Positions 23,341 through 34,764 of a stretch of DNA of 64,000 nucleotides are shown here, piece after piece (position 1 is the stretch's first letter; the number at the start of each line of letters is the position of its first letter). Below the pieces are notes generated by a model. The model saw only the letters and a list, made by a program, of their open reading frames with translations, searched no databases and was not told the DNA's origin. Source of the DNA: Erigeron canadensis (lineage: Eukaryota > Streptophyta > Magnoliopsida > Asterales > Asteraceae); assembly GCF_010389155.1 (NCBI RefSeq), contig NC_057769.1:21824735-21888734 (forward strand), written 5' to 3'. The position numbers and the translations under genes were made by a program.

Positions 23341-24414
23341 TTGGAAGAAGGAGAGTTCATTACTTCGGAAGCTAATAGAAAAAGGTTGCTTGAGACACCT
23401 TATGACTTTGATCGTGTCTTTAATGAAGATGAAGTCATTCAAGTTGAACCAATAGTTGAAGTGGAACATCTCAATCTCAATCCAATCAGAGATAGTCCAG
23501 ATAAACCTAAGAATGCTGCAAGTTTGAGATTTGCTGTATATGCAAATATAGTTGATGAAGGACATGATAATATTTTTGATCCATTCTGGAATATAGATGC
23601 TACGCGAGAGGTTGAGCTTGGAAGATTTAATATACCTCCGGTGCAGCAAGATCATGAGTTTATTGTTAATAGACTAATTCCAGGTTATAGAGGACATACT
23701 GGTTTGATGATACGTGATACGTATAAACCATCAATGTTTTGGGAATATATCTCAGACAAGGATGCACCCAAATACTTCTTAGTGATACAAAGTTGGTTCT
23801 ATGATCACAGAATCAAATTGTTTATTATCAAGTGAAATGAGGGATGCCAGTACATGTCGATGAGTCAAAGACACTTCCACTCTCTCAGTGATTCTGACAT
23901 GATAGATTTGGGAAGACGCTGGTTCGTTAATCTTCAGAGCAATGGACTTGAAGATTTCTACTGGAATAGATTCAGAGATGAAAGAATTAAGTATTTCAAT
24001 GCTAGAGGTCTGAAGCCAGAAGAAAGGTTGATAAAACCAACACCTTTGAAGAAGATTAAGAATCAAGATGGCACATTTCGGTTTGTACAGAAAAGGATTA
24101 AATGTGTTAAGAAGGTTCCCGCTATCAAATGGGATCAAGATATGCTGACAGAGATGACATTTTGGCAGATAGATATCAAGTCAGGCGAAGCACAGATGTT
24201 TGTTGATGATTCACAGAAACAGATGTTGCTACGCATGTATGATCCGATGCAGGTTATCAACTTGTCAAGAGGTGATCAAAGAAGACTTTTGGATACACCT
24301 TGCTCAGCTTTGGATTTTTGGAGAGTAGAGGAAAGGCGCTATCGTAACATTCTCGCTCATTGTTTACAAGAGAGAATTCATGCGAATAGCACCAGACTTT
24401 TGTTTAACGGATAA
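23341..24414 (+). pseudogene. Element B extra gene 2 (unknown protein)
   Basis: One frame of 358 codons, interrupted only by a TGA at 23833-23835. The upstream limit is uncertain: the same frame is open back to about 23282 without a good Met, so 23341 is a nominal start. The protein is rich in Arg, Asp and aromatic residues (FWNIDATREVELGRF, MFWEYISD, QSWFYDHRIK, DLGRRWFVN, EDFYWNRF, SALDFWRVEERRYRN). It has no zinc knuckle, signal peptide or membrane helix. I do not recognise it. It ends 60 bases before the right LTR, so it belongs to the element. Confidence 0.68.
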
Positions 24415-24463
24415 TTTTGAAGTTCAAGTTTGAAGACTTTAAAGAGATCTAGTTGCAATCGTC

Positions 24464-24474
24464 AGGGGGGAGTC
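24464..24474 (+). other. Element B polypurine tract region
   Basis: AGGGGGGAGTC immediately before the right LTR, the expected plus-strand primer site. Confidence 0.85.
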
Positions 24475-25156
24475 TTTAGATGCAGATTTGTTGTGACAAT
24501 CGCAACATAGATTTGATTATCGTTTATGTTTTTAGGAACTTGTGTGTAATCATTTAAATAAGAACTTGTGTTGATATTTAATGATTACGTTTGAACTTCA
24601 ATATTATATCTGTTTGTGTTTTGTATTGTGTTTGTGTGTTATATATTGTTTTGCAGGTACAACATAGAATCAAGGTTTATAAGTGTCGTAGAACACTTAA
24701 ACGATGATTGGATGTTATGTACGAGCCAAACAAAGCCAAACAAAGAACATATGGTCCGTCCCTCGTGCTGACGTCATCAGCATGAAGGATCAGCCTCATG
24801 CTGACGTCAGCACGAGGCAGATCGGTTTGTTTATTGTTTCGGGCCTAATACGTAATTAAGGCCTAAGCCCACACAGTCCAATACTTAACTAGTATAAATA
24901 TAAGACCTAATCTACGAAATTAGGTTAATGATTTCCGAATCCTTGTTAATTATTCACGAATTTACGAGCTAAGGTTAATTGTTCCTTCGTGTGTTCTCCT
25001 ACACGAGCCACAAGCCTTGTGCATCTCCTTGGGTTGATTAATTACTTATTAATTAACAAAAGGTAATAGCAATCTAGTTATCTCAAAAGGATTCTGCACT
25101 CTTGACATAACGAATCGCATTTTATTACGATCCACGCAACAATAGGGCACCTTACA
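24475..25156 (+). repeat. 3' LTR of element B
   Basis: Matches the left LTR throughout. The first two bases are TT where the left copy has TG. TGACGTCA occurs at 24769-24776 and 24802-24809, both intact here, and TATAAATA at 24893-24900. A three-base deletion relative to the left LTR lies near 24664. Confidence 0.94.
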
Positions 25157-25161
25157 CTTGA
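25157..25161. repeat. Target-site duplication of element B, right copy
   Basis: CTTGA, identical to 9719-9723. Confidence 0.9.
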
Positions 25162-26221
25162 GTAAAAGAACATCAAATTGTTTCAAATCCCATGATCACC
25201 ATCATATGGGTCATTTACCCACCTTGACACTATTTTCGTCCAAAATGCAACTTCACAAACTTTCTAAAAGCTTTATACCTGATCATGTACATAATTTTAA
25301 CAAAAGTATGACCGTCATATCAAAATGTACCAAGAGCCATGAGGAGAGGGATTTCTAATCCTCTAATCAAAAGATTGTCATTCATCCATGGATGACCTAA
25401 TACCTTAAAGTCTTGCAAAATTTAACTTCAAGCTCTAAATCAACTCTTTTAAATCCTCAACACTAGTTCCTTCTTCCGGAACTACCTATAAAATGGTAAG
25501 CAAGTGAATATACTTGCATACATTTATGAACCCGACGGAGGGCAACGTACAAAGGACTATTACATGTAACCTATGACATCGTCATGTCACATTTACATAC
25601 TCACCTTTGCACACTAAACACTTTACATGGATCCATATAAGCAAACAACATAAACATGATCGAGTATTGGGGTTCTTAGGCCCCGAAGGTTCTTGGGCCT
25701 CACTAGATCAACTATTAGGGTTCTTAGGCCCCGGAGGTTCTTAGGCCTCATAACTATGCCCCATATGGGCCTATGCCAAATCAATCACCACACATGGATA
25801 AACAAACTTCAACATGATGTTGTCGATTGACCCAACGTGTTCATGAAGGTATGCAAATATACTCACCTCCTCCGCAACTTGAACAATAATGCTAAAACGA
25901 TTATGCATAAAGAAGCTTCAACCTATGATCATAACATAAAAGTGCATAAGCTTACATTCATAACTTGACTAGCTCAATCTAGTCATACTCAATCACTAGC
26001 CTTTCTAAACCCAAACCCAACGCGTTTGTCATTGAGTTACTTTCATTCTCAACAATAACACTAGGTAGTTCAACCTACCATTTTCATCAACATTTCAATA
26101 ACTAGTAAAAACTCATCTTTACTCATAAACTAGAATTATCACATTAGCTTATCAATTTCTTAGCCAAACTCAATACATAACTCAATGACAAACTAGGTTA
26201 TCTAAGGAATTGGGGAAAAAT

Positions 26222-27169
26222 TGTTAGGTCCAGTTTTACTAGACTAGCTCCAGACTTGAAGACTAGAGCAATCCTGAAGATTTGTCCAGAAATTATGGAA
26301 GTCCAGTAAGCGTTTACTTGTACAGAAAATCTGGAGTCTTCCATATTTGCTTACTAAACTTCACTCCAGTCCAGATCTACTCTACTGAAGAACATTCTCA
26401 CTGAAGACAAAGTCTGAAGTCTGAAGAAGAAGACTGACATATGGCGGAGCCCACTGGCAGACTTACCAGATCAACAACTGGAGTCCTTGTCAGTGTTCTA
26501 GACCTTACAAGTCTGAACACTGATTATGAGGAATTGACTTTATGCCTTTACAGGCTTTTACCCGGATATCTCTTTTGTCCCTTGTAAAGGTTTTACACGC
26601 GTGTAAAGGTGGTTGGCTAAAAGGTGACAAGTCACTATCAATGTGACTTTATCCTTGTACTTTTAGTATTGCATTTAAAGAAAATACCTAAGTTCCTTAA
26701 ATGCTCCCAACCACATTTGTACGGCAAAATAATCACTGTAAAGATTATTTTGCCTATAAATACCAAGTCATTTCCCTCTTTCAATTTACCTTTTGCAATT
26801 TGGTGAACTTGCCTAAATACTCTTGATCTAAACAGTTATACTTCACAACTTTAAGTATTTCGATCAAGGAGATTATTTAGCAATTATAGATCACTTGTAA
26901 TTCATAAGGTTGTTTAGATACTTACTTTGGTATTATCTAGGTTCCGCAACAACCTTGTATTTTGTTTATACATCAATAAATAAAATACACATTGAAAATT
27001 ACTTTCGTGTTCCACCTTTATTTAACTTGCTTATTTATTGCTTAAGTCTTGTATTTACTTATTTATATACTTGCATTTATATTTACGTAAATACTAGTCC
27101 TCATCTAGTGTATACTTGACTTGTTGTATTTTACACTCGTGGGTTAAACCATCGGTGAGGGACTTCACA
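26222..27169 (+). repeat. Solo LTR of the element C family (948 bp)
   Basis: Begins TGTTAGGTCCAG and ends GGGACTTCACA, matching the LTRs of element C in inverse orientation. It is flanked on both sides by AAAAT (26217-26221 and 27170-27174), so it is an intact insertion reduced by LTR-LTR recombination. It contains many CCAGT/CTGGA words in the first 300 bases and TATAAATA at 26755-26762. Confidence 0.94.
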
Positions 27170-27734
27170 AAAATCATTCATAACTCAATTTCTAGCAAAA
27201 TCCCCAAATTGGTTCACTCCATGAACCCTAATTTCAAAAGAAAAATGAAATCTAAATTAGGGGAAATCAATACCTCAACAATGGAAGACAATAGATTAGG
27301 GTTTTCAATTCACAATTTCTTCTCCTTTTTCTCTTAAATTTTCGGCCACCACCACAACCCACAAACCCTAACTTTTTAATTTTTGAATGAAGATTATTTG
27401 ATGGTGATGATTATTATGGATGTTCTTATCCTTGAATTTGAAGGAATTTAACTTTGATTTTAAGAGTATCAGATGGAGTGCATGTAGAAAATGAAGAAGA
27501 AGAAGAAGAAGATAATGGGTGGAGGAGTGAGTCATAAGCCAAAATAGATGGCTGGCACTCTTTGGAGATGCCACGCCTCATCTCTCAATTTTTGTGGGTA
27601 TTTTACCCGCTATTCGCTAAAGTTCTAACTAAATTAACCCTAAATTTAAAAATAAAATACTAGGAAATTAATTAAATGTCAAAACTATAAAAAGGGGTTA
27701 ATTTCTTTTACCTTAAAATCTTTGGGGTGTTACA

Positions 27735-28980
27735 TGTAGTGTGTGTATTAAAGGAAAAACCGAAAAATATCAAAAGAAGAGCATAAAAAGGGTTTTGATT
27801 CTTACATCAAACTTGACCAAAGTAGATGTTTGTGATGATGCTAAGAGCATAAAAACACTGTTATTAAAGCTAAAACTAAACAAAATAAGGTTTAATTTCC
27901 ATAATAATTGATGTTTATGAAGTAGTAAAATGGGGTAGTAATATGAGGTAGTAAAATTGGGGTAGCAAAAGGTGTATGTTTGTGCTAGGTGGTAAAGGTG
28001 ATGGAAACGAGGGTTTGTGAAAGAATAAGACTACTTACATGTAGGGTAAAATAGAAGGATTCCATGTTATGCCACCCTTACTAGGCAAAATTACGATGCA
28101 GACAGAGAATACGAGGCTACAGCCTAAATACGATGCCAATGTTAAATTACGAGGTCGTTTATGAATTACGATGTCGATTTTCAAATACGATGCCAATTTT
28201 TAAATACGATATATGCCGACCAACTAATACAGGATCGCATTTTCAAACTTAAAAATTCTATTTTGACTCAAAATTTCTTGTGGATAACTCACGGGTGTTA
28301 CATAATATATCGAAAAATGTCTGTTATATGTAATCTATTTGAATGATAAAAAAAATATATGACTCAAAAGAAAACATGTAACTCATTTGCATATTTATTA
28401 ATATAGGGAACTGATAATTTTTTTGCCTTTTGAATTATTAAAGCTTTTTTTCATCTTTGAATTTAAATATTTGTGAATCTGTTATAGAATATTTCATTAA
28501 GATAATATAATGATAATTCATTTAGAATTTGAAACATTTCATTCATGTATAACACAAGTATAAGAAATATTTAAAATAAAATAAAAAAAGAAACTTAAAA
28601 AAGCTGTACAACTTTATTTATAATACTAAAATGTCATATTTTTACAAACACATAAAAACATAGAATAAAATTAAAGTATATAAAACTTTTATCATTCTTA
28701 ATGAAAAAAAATGTTTTGTCAACTTAACATTCTAAATATGCACATAATGAATATTATACATTTTATAAGTATTATTATTAAAATATTTAAAAATGAACTT
28801 ACTTGGTTATTTCTTAAAAATTTTACATATTTTATGTTGAAATTAGTAAATATAAGTTTTTTTTAATAGCTAACAAAATAATTATTTATGATGTAAAACG
28901 TATTATAGTAACACGCATTTATAACAACTTAATTGCAATAAATAAAATCATGTAACACGCATACAAATGCTAATGTAATA
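27735..28980. other. Intergenic, AT-rich
   Basis: No gene recognised. Between about 28090 and 28225 the short unit (A)TACGATGCCAAT recurs with variations, alternating with TACGAGG. From 28340 the sequence is plain AT-rich with short A and T runs. Confidence 0.6.
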
Positions 28981-29550
28981 GAAAGAAATAACCCCAATAC
29001 GCAAATTTCTTTAAAAATAAGTTAACATACCCAATTGTTTTTTTCATTTTCACGAAATATCCAACAAAATCGCAATGAAATACATAAAATCGCGACAAAT
29101 AAAATCAAAATCCCAACGAAAAACCTCAAAATCGCAACAAGAAACCCAAAACCGTCACTTTGACTTTTTGTTGCGATTTTCACTTTTTACAGGGATTTTA
29201 ACTTTTTACCGCGATTTTGACTCTTTGCTGTGATTCTCACTTTATACCGTGATTTTGACTTTTTGTTGTGAATTAGGGTTTCTCGTTGCGATTTACGTTT
29301 TTTCATTCCTTAGGATTTCTAGTTGCGATTTAGGTTCTCATTGCGATTTAGGGTTTCTTGTTGTAATTTTGCGCTTATCATTGCGTTTTTAAAGTTTTCG
29401 TTGCGATTTAGAATTTTTCGTTACGATTTTGAGTTTTTGATTGTGATATTATGTTTTTCATTGCAATTTTGTTGGATATTTTGTGAAATTTGAAAAAAAA
29501 AACTTGAGGATATATGTTGATGATTATTTGGGCATTTAGGCTATTTTCTC
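28981..29550. mobile_element. Mutator-type MITE rich in GCGATTT units
   Basis: About 570 bp. Ends read GAAAGAAATAACC and, reversed, GAGAAAATAGCC. Inside, AATATCCAACAAAAT(C/T)GCAATGAAA occurs near both ends in inverse orientation (29057-29084 and about 29457-29482). Flanks AATGTAATA (28972-28980) and ATTGTAATA (29551-29559) match at 8 of 9 bases, as expected for a Mutator-type 9-bp duplication. The centre is a degenerate array of TTGCGATTT plus T-rich filler. Confidence 0.65.
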
Positions 29551-30820
29551 ATTGTAATATTATCCTTAAATAATTAAAACAAATGGTAATTGGATGGTAA
29601 CCCTTTGAACTTATGTACCATTTAGAATCCACTGATCTCACATCCGGGCTAGTGTTAAGCTGAATCTCAACTTCTTAATAATATCATGATTATCTCAAGT
29701 TAATTTGCTTTTGACAAGACTCGAAATCAGAATATAGAAACTTTTTAAGCAAACATGGTAGCATCTTTTTCAAATATTGTGGATTCAACCCACCAGCTAA
29801 ATAAGCATAATATAATTATATCAATAATAAATGTTATCGCAATAACTTAATACGTACCTATTTCCACTCGTATCGTATATGATATCTTAAATTAATTAGT
29901 AGCCAATACTAATAATAATCTATATTCTAAATTATAGTTTAATATTACTTATTATTTAATTACTTATGTATCTATTAATATAATGAAATGTGCGCGCGGT
30001 TGAATATTGTAAAACAATACGAATTATATTTTCCCATCATCACTTTAAATTAAGAGATATCATTATATATCAATACTAAAGTAGTGCTACATCTTCATAG
30101 ACACGTTTATAATATATGTCTCACACTATTAGGTAACCATTGAAAATGGAAAATAATTTATCCTTTTAAAAAACTAGTCTAAAAATCCTCCTAATAACTT
30201 TAGCTTGTGACATGTGGATACTACTAATTCTCTTTCCTAATCTCACCCCCTGATTTTTTCACATGTCCTCATCTAAAAATTATGAGAATCTTTAGGCTAA
30301 TCTATTAGGAGGATTAATCATTTCCCATTGAAAATACTACGAGGCATGTTCAAATTTTATTTTTATATAGAAGATAATTGAACAATATTCATACGTCGTA
30401 CAGGTTTTTAAGACTAATAATATTTAATGATAGAGTAACTCAACAAAAAATAAAAGATTTTACTATCATACACTTCTAACTTTACATCTATTTTACTATA
30501 ACCCTAAACACCGCCCACCACTTTTTCCCTACCATATACAAAAAAAACACAAGCTCCCCTTTTTCTTTTTCCTCTATCGTTATCTGCATGCCGTCCATAT
30601 CCACAACCTTCCATCACAACCACCGCCATCAATCATCATCATCACCACTACCGTTGTCACGGTCATCATCGTATCACGCGAGTTTCAGTCTAGTTTACAA
30701 AACATATTTAAAACTCACTTGCTTATTTATATTGATTTTAATTTGTTTTTAAGATTTTTACGGTGATTTTATGACGTCCAAATTAATATTAATTATGTAT
30801 CTCCGCCATACCCTTGAGTA
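29551..30820. other. Intergenic, AT-rich
   Basis: No gene or clear element. Around 30550-30670 there is a C-rich stretch with ATC/CAC triplet runs. A short GC-rich palindrome-like GTGCGCGCGG lies near 29991. Confidence 0.6.
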
Positions 30821-31219
30821 CTTCATTCGTTCTACTAGAAGTATTTTATTTTGAAGTTTTAAAATCTTAATTTATAAACTTTAACCTTAAATATATAATT
30901 TTTTGTGTTATGTAAAACTTAATGAAAATTATATCAATGGAAACATTTGTAAAACACAATTAATTCATGTACCGTCGAACAAATATCATCCATCGTAAAC
31001 AAAAAATTTTAAAGTCAAAGTTGTGAAAGTTAAACCTTAAAATTTAAAACATCACACTTCTGTAGCGGTTAATTGGTAGGTTTTTCCTCCCATGTGGTCC
31101 CTTACTTCGTGGATCGGGTCGCTAGTGACTGTCTGCCCGTATGGATGTAACGGCTAACCGTCCCGTGACACGAACGTTAAAACAAAAAAAACATCACACT
31201 TCTAATGAAACACATGAAA
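30821..31219. mobile_element. Stowaway MITE split by a SINE
   Basis: TA flanks at 30819-30820 and 31220-31221. Left end CTTCATTCGTTCTACTAGAAGT is a decayed form of the Stowaway CTCCCTCCGTCCC terminus; the right end mirrors it. Removing the 126-bp SINE and one 16-bp duplication leaves 257 bp, one base longer than the intact relative at 61611-61866. The internal sequences align along the whole length (TTTTGTGTTAT, AAAACACAATTAATTCAT). Confidence 0.85.
31062..31187 (+). mobile_element. Short SINE (126 bp) with 16-bp target duplication
   Basis: Body between two copies of AAAACATCACACTTCT (31046-31061 and 31188-31203), ending in an A-rich tail. The head has a box-A-like TAGCGGTTAATTGG, and a box-B-like GGATCGGGTC follows at about 31118. 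Perfect duplication, A-tail and internal pol III boxes make a retroposed SINE the best reading. Confidence 0.82.
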
Positions 31220-31251
31220 TATTTTTCTTTCTTAGAGCACAAATTCACACA

Positions 31252-32336
31252 TGTGAAGTCCCTCACTCGATGGTTTAACCCACAAATGTAGAATACAACA
31301 AGTCAATTAATCATTAGATAGGACTAGTATCAATATGAAAAGTCAAGTAAGCACTAGATTAGACTACTATTACGATTAATATAAATGCAAGAATATATAA
31401 CGTAATACGTACTTAAGCAATATAAAGATAAGCAAATAAGTAAGCACTAGATTGGACTAGTATTACAATAAATATAAATGCAAGAATATATATAAAGTAA
31501 TATGTACTTAAGCAATATAAATATAAGCAAGTAAAGTGAATGGTGAGACACAATATAATTTTCAAGTGTATTTTATTTATTGATGTTAAATAAAATACAA
31601 GGTTGTTGCGGAACAAGATATTACAAAGTAAGTATCTAAACAACCTATGAATTACAAGTGATCTAATTTTGCTAAATAAACTCCTTGATCGAAATACTTA
31701 AAGTTGTGAAATATAACTGTTTAGATCGAGAGTATTTGAGCAAAGACACCAAATTGCAAAAGTGTGTAATTTAGACGAGGGAAGTGACGTGGTATTTATA
31801 GGTAAAAAGAATAAATATAATATTCTTTCTGCCGTACAAATATGGTTACATGCATTTAAGGAAATTACTTTAATTCTTTAAATGCATTGATTAAAGTACA
31901 AGAATAAAGTCACATGATAGTGACTTGTCTTCTAATTAACCAACCACCTTTACATGCGTGTAAGGCTTTTAACAAAGGACAAATGGGTTGTCCGGGTAAA
32001 GGCATGTAAAGGAATAAAGTCAATTCCTCGTAATCAGTGTTCAGACTTGTAAGGTCTAAAACACTGACAAGGACTCCAGTCAGGAGATCTGGTAAGTCTT
32101 CCAGTGAGCTCCGCTATTTGTTAGACTTCTTTCTTCAGACTTCAGTCTTCTACTTCAGTGAGAATGTTCTTCAGTGGAAAGATCTTGACTAGAGTGAAGT
32201 CCAGTGAACAAATCTGGTGGAATCCAGATTCCTGTACAAGTAAGTTGTTCACTGGTCTTCACATAATTTCTGGACAAATCTTCAGAGGGCTCCAGTAGTC
32301 ACGTCTGGAGTGAGTCCAGTAAATCTGGACCTAACA
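31252..32336 (-). repeat. 3' LTR of element C (1085 bp)
   Basis: Minus-strand TGTTAGGTCCAG at 32336 to GGGACTTCACA at 31252. TATAAATA lies at 31793-31800 (minus). The U3 part (32070-32336) is full of CCAGT and CTGGA words. It is longer than the other copies because of a 93-bp tandem duplication: 31345-31437 and 31438-31530. Confidence 0.94.
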
Positions 32337-32350
32337 AATTCCCCCTATTT
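32337..32350 (-). other. Element C polypurine tract
   Basis: Minus-strand AAATAGGGGGAATT directly before the 3' LTR. Confidence 0.88.
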
Positions 32351-32630
32351 GTTTAGAAATTATGCAAGGATTTTCAAGCTGTTATCTATACAAGTTTGTG
32401 CTTGAAAAATCCTTAAAAAAATGACTAAGTCTAATTTTGAATTACTGGAGAGCCACTTTATAGATTATCAGTGTTCCCAGTTTGTACATTTTAGTTTTTA
32501 GACTTAATCTGATCAAATACTTGTGAGAACATAAAGCTTGTAACTTATATTTACAGACATCAACTGGTGACAAGTTACAACTTTATAAAGTAAATACAAT
32601 TACAAGTAAATGATAAAAGAGTCAGACCAT

Positions 32631-34764
32631 TCACTTTTCTATGTCTCCAGATGCTTCTTCAGTGGCCTTTCTCTTAGGTTGTGGTGGTGAACCTTGTTCT
32701 GTAGTCATTCCCAGATCAGCTTCCATTTGCTTCTTTTTGAGAAATTTGTTCTTGATTCTTTTCATGAAAGCTAATTCTGCCCTGGAAAATGACGTTTTAC
32801 CTTTGAAAAACTCACCAATTTCCTTTAACACTGTCATTCCAAAAGCATGAATTGTACATGCTGGCCTTTCATCAGTGAAATTTTCTTCCCTGAACAACTT
32901 CACTGAAAACTTTTCAAACTTGGGATCATCAAGAATGCCTTCAATTTCTACACTTATGATTTTTCTAGACATCAGCTCTGCCATGTACGAAGGCTTCATA
33001 TCTTTCCCTTGTCTGAGCTTGTTTAACCAGAAACTCGACATCATCAGAACCAATGCCTTGTTTATATGTTTCCATTGGTTTGCTTTTAGTAGGAGTCTCA
33101 CCAGTTTTTCTTGTTACAACCTTGGTAAGAGACTTTGAAGTGTCCAGAGGAATGAATGTATTCAGATCAGCATCTCTTGAGGCCTTAGAGTTTCTTCCAC
33201 CCTTTCTCTTCCTTGAGTACTCCTTTTCCAGAGCTTCAACATTATCTTTGACTTGGTTCTTTAAACGAACCAGTTCTTCTTTTCTTCTTTTAATCAGTTC
33301 TGGAATAGGGATATCATGAGTAAAGGAATCCATCTCCTGTTCTTCCTTTAAATATGCACTTCTTAATTTGACATCATCCAGAACATCAAGGCATTTTATA
33401 ATTCTGGGGTCTTTCTTCATTTGTAAATACATATCTAACTTCAGATTTAAGGCTCCAGCATTAGCACTGTCAAGTGTACCCATCTGTTTCATTTCTTCAT
33501 GGTGCTTGACCAGTGCCTTTTTGGCATTTTCTTTATGAATATTAATGAGGAGTTCAGCTTGATGAATTCTTTTCGATTCTTCCTCCATAACATTTGGCCT
33601 TTCAGGAGACTGAACTGCTTCACTTACACCAGATGTGCCCTTTAGATTTTTCTTGAGCTGGGCATCATCTTCAAATTCTTCAAACTGTGGCTCATTGGCA
33701 TCAGTACCAATAGCATCACTTTTCTCCACACGAGCAGATTCCATCTTTTGTTCCTTCAATTTTTCAGCCGCAAATGCAACTAGAGCACCTGGATTAGCAC
33801 TTTCCCCCTTGGAATAACCTCCAGAATTGAGGTGATTCCAGACCTTCTCTAGCATTTGCCTATCAGTGGAGCCAAAAGTACGACCAGCCACTGGCCTCAT
33901 TGCATACAAATCTTTCTTTACTTCCTGGACTTGTGTTTTCAAATTTTGAACTTCTGTCACCAAGTCCTTGGGAAATTCCTTAACACTCACATCAATAACC
34001 TTCGGCAACATGACTTTTTGCAATTTGATCATAACAGAGTCAGTCACATCAGTAGAGAGCTGCTTGAGTACCAGATTCTTGAGTTTCAAAGCAGTCTGGT
34101 CACTAACATTGCTGATCATTGAACTCTGATCCAGTGTTGGCCGACAATCCAACCTATCCACCACACGATGCAAATGCTGGACTTGAGTCTTTAGTTCTCC
34201 TAGAGAGGTGTCAATTGCCTCTTTAACAATAGATTGGACAGAAGAAACTGAGACAGATGATATTTCTTTCATTTCCTGGACTGCCACTTGAAAAGATTCC
34301 TGGAAGTTGTTAGTGGCCAGTACCAGTTCATTCAATTTATCAAACACCAGTTGTTCATTCCTAGAAAAGGTGTTCAACTCTGATCGAAAAGAATTTGTCA
34401 TGACAGATTTGAAGTCGGAGAGAACCTGGGAGAATGACAGAAGGGATTTCTCCAAGTCCGCCACCTTGTTTAAAAGGCCTTGGACTTCGGTGGAAGATGA
34501 AGAGGAGAGTCCCACTGGTGTAGAGGGGGGTCCAGATGCACTTCTTTGAACAACTGATATAAGTATCTCGACTCTTACTTGTATAAGTGATTCACTCTGA
34601 ACAGCAGTAAAGTCTGGAGCACTTGAGACTGGAATATTGATAACTTGAAGTCTCTCAGTTGACTGTGGAGGATTTTGAGTTGATTGAGGTGAGGGAATAG
34701 AAAGAAGAGGATTTATGTATGGTGTGTCTGAAGAAATTGAAGGTGGTGGAGGTGGTGGCATCAC
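32631..34764 (-). pseudogene. Element C extra gene, C-terminal coiled-coil part
   Basis: A 599-codon frame (32965-34764) followed by an overlapping frame (32631-33101). It opens with a proline run, then a Ser/Pro/Thr-rich stretch. Long heptad-rich segments follow (LLNKVADLEKSLLSFSQVL, KLNELVLATNNFQESF), then a charged Lys/Glu region. Together with the segments upstream (34761-36331) this forms one accessory protein of about 1200 residues when uninterrupted. The coiled coil and position match extra gene 1 of element B. No membrane helix is seen. Function unknown. Confidence 0.78.

Larger units (their letters stand above)
9724..25156 (+). mobile_element. Ty1/copia LTR retrotransposon B, complete, 15.4 kb
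   Basis: Two LTRs of 685 and 682 bp, a 5-bp target duplication, a tRNA-iMet primer site, a polypurine tract, and gag, protease, integrase, RT and RNase H in copia order. The unusual size comes from a 6.6-kb region after pol that holds two further genes, and from an inverted duplication within pol. The three features of large size, post-pol gene and YVDDIIFG suggest a SIRE/Maximus-type element. All genes contain stops or shifts. The LTRs are very similar (differences are sparse by eye), so insertion was fairly recent compared with the gypsy host. Confidence 0.95.
8763..27734 (-). mobile_element. Ty3/gypsy element, minus strand, carrying nested insertions
   Basis: The outer end at 27734 reads TGTAACACCCC on the minus strand, a very common start for plant gypsy LTRs of the Tekay/Retand type. 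Its gag is at 8763-9704. Between them lies element B (9724-25156), flanked by the 5-bp duplication CTTGA, and a solo LTR (26222-27169), flanked by AAAAT. Element A interrupts gag at 8762/8763, so the rest of the element lies left of the window. The inner end of the LTR and the primer site were not found. Confidence 0.75.
25157..27734 (-). repeat. Gypsy leader and 5' LTR (interrupted)
   Basis: Upstream part of the gypsy element on the minus strand. The outer LTR end is TGTAACACCCC at 27734. Within it are near-repeats of GGTTCTTAGGCCCCGGAGG at 25672-25756. The solo LTR 26222-27169 is inserted here. The inner LTR boundary and primer site could not be recognised, so where LTR ends and leader begins is open. 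No gene is seen. Confidence 0.6.

Noticed and set aside
25158..25358. 66-codon open frame in the gypsy leader
   Set aside because: Opposite strand to the element, starts at the target duplication and has no motif.
31413..31643. Small hydrophobic open frame in the LTR of element C (also at 43123-43359)
   Set aside because: It lies in the AT-rich LTR, changes between copies, and overlaps the tandem duplication; no sign of coding constraint.
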